Shown: piece by piece, positions 28,237-38,233 of the stretch | How positions within the stretch are numbered: position 1 is the first letter of the stretch | Layout of the letters: each line of letters begins with the position of its first letter | Source of the DNA: CAKKQX01 sp046313915 | Lineage (GTDB): Bacteria; Pseudomonadota; Gammaproteobacteria; Burkholderiales; SG8-41 | Length of the DNA: 64,000 nucleotides | Assembly (NCBI GenBank): GCA_046313915.1 | Contig: JBKBXX010000003.1 | Span: forward strand, 1 to 64,000 | Direction of reading: 5' to 3' | Translations under genes and position numbers: made by a program | Notes under the pieces: generated by a model | Databases searched by the model: none | What the model was told of the DNA's origin: nothing | What the model saw: the letters and a program-made list of their open reading frames with translations, nothing else

Positions 28237-29694
28237 ATGCAGCGCGTCGCCGTCGTCGTTCACGTCCTGGGCCTGGTGGTCATGATTTTTGGCGTAGCCA
28301 TGCTGGCGCCGCTCGGCGTCGCCCTGTGGTACCGCGACTCCGCCATTTTCGCCTACGACGAAGCACTCGCCATCACCCTGGGCAGCGGCGGCGCAATGTG
28401 GCTTGCCACCTACCGCAAAAAAGGCGAGCTGCGGATCCGTGACGGCTTTCTGCTGGTCACGCTGGTCTGGTCGGTACTGCCGCTTTTTGCCGCGCTGCCG
28501 CTGATGTTTTACCTGCCGCAACTGTCCTTCACCGACGCCTATTTCGAGTGCATGGCCGGCCTGACGACCACCGGATCGACGGTACTCTCCGATCTCGACA
28601 AGCTGCCGCCTTCCATCAATTTCTGGCGTGCGCTGCTGCAATGGCTGGGCGGCATGGGAATCATCGTGCTGGCGGTGGCCATCCTGCCGCTGCTGGGCGT
28701 GGGTGGCCGTCAGCTCTACAAGGCCGAAACACCCGGTCCCATGAAGGACGCCAAACTCACTCCCCGCATCACCGAGACCGCCAAGGCGTTGTGGCTGGTC
28801 TATGTCGGCATCACCCTTGTCTGCGTGCTGAGTTACTGGGCCGCGGGCATGACCCCGTTCGATGCCTGGATCCACAGCTTCAGCACCATGAGCCTTGGCG
28901 GCTTTTCAAGCCATGATGCGAGCTACGGCTACTTCGATTCCCCGCTGATCGAAGGCATCGCCATCGTTTTCATGCTGCTCGCGGGCGTGAATTTCGCGAC
29001 CCACTTCCTGGTCTGGCGCAGGAAAAGCCTCGCCCCCTACAAGCACGATGCCGAAGCGGTGCCGTTCGTCCTCATCACGCTCGCAAGCTGCGTGATGCTC
29101 GCCGTGTACCTGCTGGCAAACGGCGTCTACCCGGATTTCGCCACCGCGCTGCGCTACGCGAGTTTCAACACCGTGTCGATCGCGACCACCACCGGCTACG
29201 CCAATGCCGACTTCAACCTGTGGCCGGCCTTCGCCCCGCTGTGGATGCTGTTCCTGTGCAGCTTCGCCTCGTGCTCGGGCTCGACCGGCGGCGGCATCAA
29301 AATGATCCGTGCCAAGCTGCTGTTCCTGCAGGGCCTGCGCGAAATGGTCAAGCTCATCCATCCCCAGGCCCAGCTGCCGGTGAAAGTGGGCGAGGAGGTC
29401 ATTCCCAACCGCATCGTGTTTGCGGTGCTGGCATTCATGTCGCTCTACGGCGCGAGCCTGCTGGTGATGACGTTTTTGCTGATCGCCTCGGGGCTCGATC
29501 TGACCACGGCGCTTTCGGCAGTCGTCGCCTCCATCAACAACACCGGCCCCGGCCTGAACGAGGTCGGCCCGGCGACCACTTACGCGTCGCTCAGCGATTT
29601 CCAGACCTGGGTGCTCTCGGCGGCGATGCTGGCCGGCCGGCTCGAGCTGTTCACCGTGTTCGTCGTTTTCACCCCCGCTTTCTGGCGCAAATAG
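28237..29694 (+). CDS. trkH: Trk potassium uptake membrane subunit TrkH
   Basis: A 485-aa inner-membrane K+ channel-like protein that works with TrkA. It has about ten hydrophobic segments and the four pore regions of the Trk/Ktr family (AGLTTTGSTVLSDLD; FSTMSLGGFSSHD; SIATTTGYANADF; ASINNTGPGLNEVGP), each with a selectivity glycine. It forms an operon with trkA. Confidence 0.96.
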   Translation: MQRVAVVVHVLGLVVMIFGVAMLAPLGVALWYRDSAIFAYDEALAITLGSGGAMWLATYRKKGELRIRDGFLLVTLVWSVLPLFAALPLMFYLPQLSFTDAYFECMAGLTTTGSTVLSDLDKLPPSINFWRALLQWLGGMGIIVLAVAILPLLGVGGRQLYKAETPGPMKDAKLTPRITETAKALWLVYVGITLVCVLSYWAAGMTPFDAWIHSFSTMSLGGFSSHDASYGYFDSPLIEGIAIVFMLLAGVNFATHFLVWRRKSLAPYKHDAEAVPFVLITLASCVMLAVYLLANGVYPDFATALRYASFNTVSIATTTGYANADFNLWPAFAPLWMLFLCSFASCSGSTGGGIKMIRAKLLFLQGLREMVKLIHPQAQLPVKVGEEVIPNRIVFAVLAFMSLYGASLLVMTFLLIASGLDLTTALSAVVASINNTGPGLNEVGPATTYASLSDFQTWVLSAAMLAGRLELFTVFVVFTPAFWRK

Positions 29695-29810
29695 GCACGC
29701 GCGGCAGATCCCGCCCCGGCCCCGCCGGAAACCGCATTGCACCCAAGGCCCGGGGCAAGGCGTTTTTCCCGATTGTGGCGGGGGTAGCCGGCATTTACAA
29801 TACGAGTGCA

Positions 29811-30371
29811 ATGCAGAAAATCAACCTCAGCCGGCACTTTCTGATCGCCATGCCCAACATGGTCGATCCGCATTTTTCCAAGACCCTGACGTTCGTTTGC
29901 GAACACAACGACCAGGGCGCGCTGGGCGTGGTGGTAAACCGGCTGATCGAAATGAATCTGCACAGCCTGCTCGAGCAGATCGGCATTTCCTTCGACGCCG
30001 ATGTCGTCGAGCCGTTGCCGCTGCATTTCGGCGGACCGGTGCAGACCGACCGTGGTTTCGTACTGCACAGCCCGCCCGGCCAGTGGCAGTCGACGCTCGC
30101 CGTAAGCCCCGAAATCGGCCTGACCACTTCGAAAGACATTCTGCAGGCCGTCGCCCGCGGCGAGGGTCCGCGGCAGATGCTGGTCACGCTGGGCTACGCA
30201 GGATGGGCGCCGGGCCAGCTCGAGCACGAGCTCGCCCAGAATGCCTGGCTCACCGTGCCGGCCAGCGCCGAAGTGCTGTTTGAAATGCCGGCCGAGAAAA
30301 GGCTGGCGGCGGCGATGCGCCTGCTCGGCATCGATTACGCCAATCTCTCCGAACAGGCGGGGCACGCCTGA
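29811..30371 (+). CDS. yqgE: YqgE/AlgH family protein
   Basis: A 186-aa conserved protein of unknown biochemical role; the Pseudomonas member AlgH affects alginate production. The family N-terminus LSRHFLIAMPNM is present, as are the FVCEHNDQGALGVVVNR stretch and FGGPVQTDRGFVLH. It is the first gene of the yqgE-ruvX-pyrR-pyrB-pyrC' cluster, the same order as in pseudomonads and many betaproteobacteria. ATG 29811 is chosen because conservation starts there; the frame upstream overlaps trkH. Confidence 0.95.
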   Translation: MQKINLSRHFLIAMPNMVDPHFSKTLTFVCEHNDQGALGVVVNRLIEMNLHSLLEQIGISFDADVVEPLPLHFGGPVQTDRGFVLHSPPGQWQSTLAVSPEIGLTTSKDILQAVARGEGPRQMLVTLGYAGWAPGQLEHELAQNAWLTVPASAEVLFEMPAEKRLAAAMRLLGIDYANLSEQAGHA

Positions 30372-30376
30372 AAGCG

Positions 30377-30868
30377 GTGAAAGGTGAAAGGCAGAAACCG
30401 GCCTGCGTCCCGCGCACCACGCCGCGCACCGGCTCCGGCACCATCCTGGCGTTCGATTTCGGCGAAAAGCGCATCGGCGTTGCGGTCGGCGACACCGAAA
30501 CCGGCCTCGCCCATCCGCTCACCACGATCGCGGCCGGCGACAATCGCTCGCGCTTTGCCGCCATCGCAGCCCTGATCGGCGAATGGCGACCGGTGTGCCT
30601 GGTGGTGGGATTGCCCGCCCACGCCGACGGCACCGAGCACGAGGTAAGCCGGCTCTGCCGCCGCTTCGCGCAGCGCCTCGAAGGACGCTTCGGCATCCCG
30701 ACCCGCCTGGTGGACGAACGGTTGACCTCGCGCGCGGCCGAAGCCGCGCTGCGCGAGGCCGGCGCGCGCGGCAAAAAGCTCAAGGCCGCGCTCGACCAGG
30801 TCGCGGCGCAGGAAATCCTGGAAACCCATCTGGCTTCCCTGAAGCACAAAAGCGGCACAGCCCCTTAA
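30377..30868 (+). CDS. ruvX: Putative Holliday-junction resolvase / pre-16S rRNA nuclease
   Basis: A 163-aa YqgF/RuvX RNase H-fold nuclease. Catalytic Asp is in LAFDFGEKRIGVAVGD; VGLPAHADGTE and the later VDERLTSRAAE and LDQVAAQEILE complete the site. Homologues process the 5' end of 16S rRNA and were also called Holliday-junction resolvases. The start is GTG 30377, giving an N-terminal tail of about 20 residues before the conserved part; a later start cannot be excluded. It lies 5 bp after yqgE. Confidence 0.93.
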   Translation: MKGERQKPACVPRTTPRTGSGTILAFDFGEKRIGVAVGDTETGLAHPLTTIAAGDNRSRFAAIAALIGEWRPVCLVVGLPAHADGTEHEVSRLCRRFAQRLEGRFGIPTRLVDERLTSRAAEAALREAGARGKKLKAALDQVAAQEILETHLASLKHKSGTAP

Positions 30869-30920
30869 GCTTGGCCGCAAGATGTGCTACTGTAGGAACT
30901 AGCTCAAGACCCAGAAAAAC

Positions 30921-31424
30921 ATGCCGGGCACTCCGCTACCCGATGCCGAGCAGCTGCTCAAGGCGCTCACCGACCAGATGCGGCCCGAAGTCGGGCCCGA
31001 CACCGGTCTGATCGGCATTCATACCGGCGGCGTATGGCTCGCCGAGCGCCTGCACCGCGACCTCGGCCTCGAAGTCCCTCTCGGCACGCTCGACGTGTCG
31101 TTCTACCGCGACGATTACGAAAAAATCGGCCTGCACCGCGACGTCAAGTCCTCCAATATTCCGTTCGAAGTCGAAGGCCGCCACCTGATCCTGGTCGACG
31201 ACGTGCTCTACACGGGGCGCACCATCCGCGCCGCCATGAACGAGCTGTTCGACTACGGACGCCCCGCGAGCATCAGGCTCGCGGCGCTGATCGACCGCGG
31301 CGGACGCGAATTGCCGGTGGCAGCGCAGTTCCTGGGAGCCACCGTCAGCGTGCCGCCCGGCTACAACATCGAACTGAAACGCGACGACGCCGGGCGCCTG
31401 AGCCTGGTGCTGCACGAAGGCTGA
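30921..31424 (+). CDS. pyrR: Bifunctional pyr regulator / uracil phosphoribosyltransferase
   Basis: A 167-aa type I phosphoribosyltransferase-fold protein. The PRPP loop is VDDVLYTGRTIRAAM, preceded by GIHTGGVWLAERL and DVSFYRDDY. In Gram-positive bacteria PyrR binds pyr leader RNA; in proteobacteria its regulatory role is less certain. It lies 10 bp before pyrB and is in the conserved pyrimidine cluster. Confidence 0.95.
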   Translation: MPGTPLPDAEQLLKALTDQMRPEVGPDTGLIGIHTGGVWLAERLHRDLGLEVPLGTLDVSFYRDDYEKIGLHRDVKSSNIPFEVEGRHLILVDDVLYTGRTIRAAMNELFDYGRPASIRLAALIDRGGRELPVAAQFLGATVSVPPGYNIELKRDDAGRLSLVLHEG

Positions 31425-31434
31425 AACAGAAACG

Positions 31435-32394
31435 ATGTGGCTCGATCCCGCAAACCCCCAGCTCAACAAGAACGGCGAACTGCATCATCTGCTCTCGCTG
31501 GAAGGGTTGCCGGCGGCGATCCTGTGGCAGATCCTCGACACCGCCAAATCGTTCGTCGGCGTCACCCGGCGTGAAGTGAAAAAAGTGCCGCTGCTGCGCG
31601 GCAAGGCGGTATTCAACCTGTTTTTCGAGCCCAGCACCCGCACCCGCACCACTTTCGAAATCGCGGCCAAGCGGCTGTCCGCCGACGTCATCAACCTCGC
31701 CATCGGCGTGTCTTCGCAGACCAAGGGCGAAAGCGTGCTCGACACCGTGGCCAATCTCGCTGCGATGCAGGCCGACATGTTCGTGGTGCGCCACGCCGCC
31801 AGCGGCGCTCCGTACCTGATCGCGCGCCACGTCGCGCCCGAAATCCACGTCATCAACGCCGGCGACGGGCGCCACGCGCATCCGACCCAGGGCCTGCTCG
31901 ACATGTTCACCATCCGCCACTACAAGAAGGATTTTTCCAATCTGCGGGTGGCGATCATCGGCGACATCCTGCACTCGCGCGTCGCGCGCTCGCAGATCCA
32001 CGCGCTCACCACCCTCGGCTGCCCCGAAATCCGCGTGATCGGCCCCAAGACCCTGCTGCCGAGCCACGTCGAAAACCTCGGCGTGCACGTCTACCACCAA
32101 ATGCGCGAGGGCCTGAAGGGCGTCGACGTGGTGATGATGCTGCGGCTGCAGAACGAGCGCATGCAGGGGCCGCTGCTGCCTTCGGCGCAGGAGTTCTACA
32201 AATATTACGGGCTCACCGAGGACAAGCTCGCGCTCGCCAGACCCGATGCCATCGTGCTGCACCCCGGCCCGATGAACCGCGGCGTGGAAATCGATTCCAG
32301 CGTCGCCGACGGCAAGCAGTCGGTGATCCTGCCGCAGGTCACTTTCGGCATCGCGATCCGCATGGCGGTGATGAGCATCCTCGCGGGAAACTGA
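31435..32394 (+). CDS. pyrB: Aspartate carbamoyltransferase catalytic subunit
   Basis: Condenses carbamoyl phosphate with aspartate, the committed step of pyrimidine synthesis. The 319-aa product has the carbamoyl-phosphate motif FEPSTRTRTTFE, GDGRHAHPTQGLLD, and IVLHPGPMNRGVEI. No pyrI is present; instead a pyrC'-type gene follows, as in the class A dodecameric ATCase of pseudomonads. A heptad-array pair lies between pyrB and the next gene. Confidence 0.97.
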   Translation: MWLDPANPQLNKNGELHHLLSLEGLPAAILWQILDTAKSFVGVTRREVKKVPLLRGKAVFNLFFEPSTRTRTTFEIAAKRLSADVINLAIGVSSQTKGESVLDTVANLAAMQADMFVVRHAASGAPYLIARHVAPEIHVINAGDGRHAHPTQGLLDMFTIRHYKKDFSNLRVAIIGDILHSRVARSQIHALTTLGCPEIRVIGPKTLLPSHVENLGVHVYHQMREGLKGVDVVMMLRLQNERMQGPLLPSAQEFYKYYGLTEDKLALARPDAIVLHPGPMNRGVEIDSSVADGKQSVILPQVTFGIAIRMAVMSILAGN

Positions 32395-32400
32395 CATAAC

Positions 32401-32496
32401 AGGAAATGGAAAATAGGAAATAGGGAATAGCAAGAGTAAGAGCCCTGACACCACGCTTACGAGAGAAAATTCCCCGTTTCCTATTCCCTATTCCCC
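32401..32496. repeat. Facing heptad arrays between pyrB and pyrC'
   Basis: A G-rich array (32401-32430: AGGAAAT, GGAAAAT, AGGAAAT, AGGGAAT, AG) faces a C-rich array (32470-32496: TTCCCCG, TTTCCTA, TTCCCTA, TTCCCC). Both keep 7-bp register and are partly reverse-complementary. The second ends directly at the pyrC' ATG. A loop of about 40 nt lies between. It resembles the arrays bracketing the four-helix-bundle gene at 55.3 kb, but without a gene inside. Confidence 0.7.
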
Positions 32497-33774
32497 ATGA
32501 AAATCCACATCAAAAACGGCCGGCTGATCGACCCCCGGAACGGCATTGACGCCCAGCGGGATCTGTTCATCGCCGCGGGCAAGGTCGTGGCCGTGGGCGA
32601 AGCGCCCAAGGGCTTCAGCGCCAACCGCGTGATCGACGCTGCGGGACTGGTGGTGTGCCCGGGACTGGTCGATCTCGCGGCGCGGCTGCGCGAGCCCGGT
32701 TTCGAATACATGGCGACGCTGGAATCCGAAATGCAGGCGGCGATCGCCGGCGGCGTCACGAGCCTCGCCTGCCCGCCCGACACCGATCCGCCGCTCGACG
32801 AACCCGGCCTGGTCGAAATGCTCAAATTCCGCGCCAAGAACCTCAATCAGGCACACGTCTATCCCGTCGGCGCGCTGACCCAGGCGCTCAAGGGCGAGCG
32901 GCTGACCGAAATGGCGGAGCTCGCCGATGCCGGCTGCGTCGCGTTCTCGCAGGCCGACGCGCCGCTCAGCGACAACCACGTGCTGCTGTGCGGCCTGCAA
33001 TACGCCGCGACTTTCGGCTTCAGCGTCTGGCTGCGGCCGCAGGATGCAACGCTTGCGCGCAACGGCGTGGCCCACGACGGGCAGGTGGCAACGCGGCTCG
33101 GCCTGCCGGCGATCCCGGTCTCGGCCGAGACCATCGCGCTTTCCACCATCGTGCTGCTCGCGCGCGAAGCCGGCGCCCGCATCCATCTGTGCCGGCTCTC
33201 CAGCGCCGCGGGCGTGGAGATGGTGCGCGAGGCCAAGCGGCTCGGCATTCCGGTCACCTGCGACGTCGCCGCGCATCACGTGCATCTGTCCGAAATGGAC
33301 ATCGGCTATTTCGATCCCAACTGCCACCTCACGCCGCCGCTGCGCAGCGCGCGCGACCGCGACGCGCTGCGCCGCGCGCTCGCCGACGGCACGATAGACG
33401 CGATCTGCTCGGACCACACGCCGGTCGACGAGGACGTCAAGCAGCTGCCTTTCGCCGAAGCCGAGAGCGGCGCGACCGGCCTGGAACTGCTGCTGCCGCT
33501 CACTTTGAAATGGGCCGAGGAAAACGCCGTCGCGCTGCCCGCCGCGCTCGCCAGGATCACCACCGACGCGGCGCGCGTCCTCGGCATCGACGCCGGCCAT
33601 CTCAGCGCCGGCTGCGCCGCTGACATCTGCATTTTCGATCCCGCGCATTACTGGAAAGTCGAGCCCGCCGCGTTGAAAAGCCAGGGCAAGAACACGCCTT
33701 TCCTCGGCCTCGAGCTCAAAGGCCGGGTGCGCCACACGCTGGTCGAAGGCCAGATCGTCTACGAGTCGAAATAG
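32497..33774 (+). CDS. pyrC: Dihydroorotase-like protein PyrC' (probably non-catalytic)
   Basis: A 425-aa amidohydrolase-fold protein with the dihydroorotase plan: VVCPGLVDL, LREPGFEY, HHVHLSEMDIGYFDPNCH, CSDHTPVDED. The metal-binding His-x-His expected just before LREPG is missing (LAARLREPG), so the first zinc site cannot form. In Pseudomonas the same kind of pseudo-enzyme (PyrC' / PyrX) is needed to assemble active aspartate carbamoyltransferase, and this one follows pyrB in the same way. A true dihydroorotase should be encoded elsewhere. ATG 32497 abuts a heptad array. Confidence 0.9.
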   Translation: MKIHIKNGRLIDPRNGIDAQRDLFIAAGKVVAVGEAPKGFSANRVIDAAGLVVCPGLVDLAARLREPGFEYMATLESEMQAAIAGGVTSLACPPDTDPPLDEPGLVEMLKFRAKNLNQAHVYPVGALTQALKGERLTEMAELADAGCVAFSQADAPLSDNHVLLCGLQYAATFGFSVWLRPQDATLARNGVAHDGQVATRLGLPAIPVSAETIALSTIVLLAREAGARIHLCRLSSAAGVEMVREAKRLGIPVTCDVAAHHVHLSEMDIGYFDPNCHLTPPLRSARDRDALRRALADGTIDAICSDHTPVDEDVKQLPFAEAESGATGLELLLPLTLKWAEENAVALPAALARITTDAARVLGIDAGHLSAGCAADICIFDPAHYWKVEPAALKSQGKNTPFLGLELKGRVRHTLVEGQIVYESK

Positions 33775-33851
33775 CCGCCGGCTGTTTTAGATTATCTTTT
33801 AAAATCAATGTGTTACTATATGGCCGTGAGCCTGCGGGCCGCGGTCTGCTA

Positions 33852-33893
33852 AACTTCGTCCCCTTCGCTTCGTCCCCTTCACCGTTCAACCGT
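33852..33893. repeat. Heptad-like pyrimidine-rich array before prlC
   Basis: Six 7-bp steps with repeated CCCCTTC and RCTTCGT units in the region 33852-33893, ending shortly before the prlC start. It lies downstream of an AT-rich stretch (33783-33826) that may hold the promoter. Less regular than the other arrays. Confidence 0.45.
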
Positions 33894-33910
33894 GGACTGA
33901 TCACTCGCTC

Positions 33911-35947
33911 ATGAATCCTTTGCTCGATTTTTCGGGGCTGCCCCGTTTCGCCGATTTCAAGCCGGAATACGTGACGCCGGCGGTCGATCAGCTGCTGCAG
34001 GAAAACCGCGCGCTGGTCGCGCAACTCGTCTCCGACGCGGTGCCGGCAACGTGGCGCGATTTCGTCGAACCGCTGGAAGACGCCAACGAGAGACTCGGCC
34101 GCGCGTGGGGCGAGGTCGCGCATCTCAACGCCGTGATGAACAGCCCGCAGCTGCGCGAAGTCTACAACGCCAATCTTCCCAAAATCACGCAGTACTACAG
34201 CGAGCTGTCGCAACACGAAGGGCTGTTCGGCAAATTCAAGGCGCTGCACGCCAGCGCCGAGTTCGCGACGCTGTCCCGCGCCCAGTGCAAGATCATCGAA
34301 AACGAGCTGCGCGATTTCCGCCTCGGCGGCGCCGAGCTGCCCGCCGCCGGCAAAAAACGCTTCATGGCGATCCGCGAGCGCCTGTCGCAACTGTCGTCGC
34401 GCTTCAGCGACAATCTGCTCGACGCCACCAACGCCTTTGCCCATTACGTCACCGACGAAAAAACGCTCGTCGGCATTCCGGAAGACGTGCTCGCCGCGGC
34501 GCGCGCGGCGGCACAGGCCGAAGGCAGGCCCGGCTGGAAATTCACGCTGCACGCGCCCTCGTATCTGCCGCTGCTGCAGTACGCCGACGATCGCGGCCTG
34601 CGCGAGCTCATGTATCGCGCCTACGTGACGCGCGCCTCGGAATTCGGCAAGTCCGAATGGGACAACACGCCGCTCATCGCCGAAATCGTCAAATTGCGCC
34701 GGGAAATGGCGCGCCTGCTCGGTTTCGACAACTACGCCGAATACTCGCTCGCCCCGAAAATGGCCGAATCTCCCCGCCAGGTTCTCGATTTTCTGAACGA
34801 ACTCGCCGCGCGCGCCCGACCCTATGCCGAGCGCGATCTCGCGGAGCTGACGGCCTTCGCGCGCGACGAGCTGCGCCTCGACAAGCTCGAGGCGTGGGAT
34901 CTCGCCTACGTTTCGGAAAAGCTGCGCATCGCGCGCTATGCGTTCTCCGACCAGGAAGTGAAACAGTATTTCCCCGAAACGACGGTGCTGCCCGGCATGT
35001 TCAAGCTGACGGAAACGCTGTTCGGCGTGGCGATCGCGCCGAGCGAGGCGCCGACGTGGCATCCCGACGTGCGTTTTTTCTCGATCCGCGACCGGGAAGG
35101 TGTGCTCGTCGGGCAATTCTACGCCGATCTCTATGCCCGGCCGTCGAAACGCGGCGGCGCCTGGATGGACGAGGCGATCACGCGCCGGCGCAAAAACGGC
35201 GGCGTGCAGACGCCGGTCGCCTATCTCAACTGCAACTTCTCGGCGCCGGTCGGCGGCAAGCCGGCGCTATACACGCACGACGAAGTGATCACGCTGTTCC
35301 ACGAATTCGGCCACGGCCTGCACCATCTGCTCACGCGCGTCGATTACCTCGGCGTGTCGGGAATCAACGGCGTGGAATGGGATGCCGTCGAACTGCCGAG
35401 CCAGTTCATGGAAAACTTCTGCTGGGAATGGGAAGTGCTGGCGCCGATGACGCGCCACGTCGAAACCGGCGCGGCCCTGCCCCGGCCGCTGTTCGAAAAA
35501 ATGCGCGCCGCCAAAAATTTCCAGAGCGGGCTCGCCACCGTGCGCCAGATCGAGTTCTCGCTGTTCGACCTGCACCTGCATTACGATTTCGATCCCGACG
35601 GTAGCAGGACCGCGCTGCAACTGCTCGACGAGGTGCGCGCGCGCGTCGCGGTCATCATTCCTCCCGCCTACAACCGCTTCCCCAACAATTTCTCGCACAT
35701 TTTTGGCGGCGGTTACGCCGCCGGCTATTACAGCTACAAATGGGCGGAAGTGCTGTCGGCGGACGCCTACAGCCTGTTCGAGGAAAACGGCGTGCTCGAT
35801 CCCGCGACCGGCAAACGTTTCCGGGATGAAATCCTCGCCGTCGGCGGCAGCCGTCCCGCGCTCGAATCCTTCGTCGCCTTCCGCGGCCGCGAACCGACGA
35901 TAGACGCGCTGCTCAGGCACAACGGCATGGTCGGGACCGGGACCTGA
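33911..35947 (+). CDS. prlC: Oligopeptidase A (M3 family metallopeptidase)
   Basis: A 678-aa cytoplasmic zinc oligopeptidase that degrades peptides, including cleaved signal peptides. The zinc motif HEFGH (in TLFHEFGHGLHHLLT) and a downstream EFPSQF-like ELPSQFMENFCWE supply the three ligands. The C-terminal FAGGYAAGYYSYKWAEVLSAD-like segment is typical. The N-terminus (NPLLDFSGLPRFADFKPEYV) matches the family start at ATG 33911. xth follows 16 bp later. Confidence 0.95.
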   Translation: MNPLLDFSGLPRFADFKPEYVTPAVDQLLQENRALVAQLVSDAVPATWRDFVEPLEDANERLGRAWGEVAHLNAVMNSPQLREVYNANLPKITQYYSELSQHEGLFGKFKALHASAEFATLSRAQCKIIENELRDFRLGGAELPAAGKKRFMAIRERLSQLSSRFSDNLLDATNAFAHYVTDEKTLVGIPEDVLAAARAAAQAEGRPGWKFTLHAPSYLPLLQYADDRGLRELMYRAYVTRASEFGKSEWDNTPLIAEIVKLRREMARLLGFDNYAEYSLAPKMAESPRQVLDFLNELAARARPYAERDLAELTAFARDELRLDKLEAWDLAYVSEKLRIARYAFSDQEVKQYFPETTVLPGMFKLTETLFGVAIAPSEAPTWHPDVRFFSIRDREGVLVGQFYADLYARPSKRGGAWMDEAITRRRKNGGVQTPVAYLNCNFSAPVGGKPALYTHDEVITLFHEFGHGLHHLLTRVDYLGVSGINGVEWDAVELPSQFMENFCWEWEVLAPMTRHVETGAALPRPLFEKMRAAKNFQSGLATVRQIEFSLFDLHLHYDFDPDGSRTALQLLDEVRARVAVIIPPAYNRFPNNFSHIFGGGYAAGYYSYKWAEVLSADAYSLFEENGVLDPATGKRFRDEILAVGGSRPALESFVAFRGREPTIDALLRHNGMVGTGT

Positions 35948-35963
35948 TGTTCGCGGCGGCGCC

Positions 35964-36731
35964 ATGAAGATCGCCACCTGGAACGTCAATTCGCTCAAGG
36001 TGCGTCTGCCGCAGGTGCTCGACTGGCTGGCGAGGCAGCGGCCCGAGGTGCTGTGCCTGCAGGAAACCAAGCTCGAAGACGCCAGTTTCCCGGCCGCCGC
36101 CTTCAACGAGGCCGGTTACCAGGTTTTGTTCAGCGGGCAGAAAACCTACAACGGCGTGGCGATCGTGAGCTGCGCCGCCGCGAGCGAACCCGTGACCGCG
36201 ATCCCCGGCTTCGACGATCATCAGAAGCGCGTGCTCGCCGCGACGGTCGACGGCGTGCGCATCGTCTGCGTCTACGTGCCGAACGGCGAGAGCGTCGGTT
36301 CCGACAAATACCAGTACAAGCTGAAGTGGCTCGCCGCGCTCGGCGACTGGCTCGCCCGGGAACTGCAGCGCTTTCCGCGACTTGCGGTGCTGGGCGATTT
36401 CAACGTCGCGCCCGAGGAGCGCGACGTGCACGATCCCGCGCTGTGGGAAGGTCGCGTGCTGTTCAGCAAGCCCGAGCGCGACGCCTTCGCCGCGCTGCTC
36501 GCGACGGGACTGAAGGACGCGTTCCGGCTTTTCGACCAGCCCGCGGGATCCTTCACGTGGTGGGATTACCGCCTGAATGCGTTTCGCCGCAAGATGGGCC
36601 TGCGCATCGACCACATCCTGCTTTCCGCCGCGCTCGCACGAGCGTGCACCGCCTGCACCATCGACCTCGAGCCGCGCCAGGCCGAGCGCCCGTCGGACCA
36701 CGCGCCGGTCATCGCCACGCTCGCGCCTTGA
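35964..36731 (+). CDS. xth: Exodeoxyribonuclease III
   Basis: A 255-aa Mg-dependent AP endonuclease / 3'-5' exonuclease of base-excision repair. It has the family blocks WNVNSLKVRL, LCLQETKLED, VYVPNGESV, GDFNVAPEERDVHD, WWDYRLNAFRRKMGLRIDHIL and PSDHAPVIA, with all expected acidic and His residues. It lies 16 bp after prlC and is convergent with ntrC. Confidence 0.96.
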   Translation: MKIATWNVNSLKVRLPQVLDWLARQRPEVLCLQETKLEDASFPAAAFNEAGYQVLFSGQKTYNGVAIVSCAAASEPVTAIPGFDDHQKRVLAATVDGVRIVCVYVPNGESVGSDKYQYKLKWLAALGDWLARELQRFPRLAVLGDFNVAPEERDVHDPALWEGRVLFSKPERDAFAALLATGLKDAFRLFDQPAGSFTWWDYRLNAFRRKMGLRIDHILLSAALARACTACTIDLEPRQAERPSDHAPVIATLAP

Positions 36732-36749
36732 GCGGCCGGTTTCGGCGGC

Positions 36750-38147
<1,398 letters not shown>

Positions 38148-38154
38148 AAGTTCA

Positions 38155-38233
38155 GTGAACGGTGAATGGTGAATGGTGAATGGTGAAATGCCTGATGTGC
38201 CGTCCATTCACCATTTACCGTTTACCGTTTGCC
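38155..38233. repeat. Facing heptad arrays between ntrB and ntrC
   Basis: On the plus strand a G-rich array of GGTGAAT/GGTGAAC units (about 38155-38190) faces a C-rich array of CCATTCA, CCATTTA, CCGTTTA and CCGTTTG units (about 38204-38233). The second array runs into the 3' end of ntrB: its GGTAAAC and GGTAAAT units (minus strand) encode the last residues and supply the TAA stop. Confidence 0.7.
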
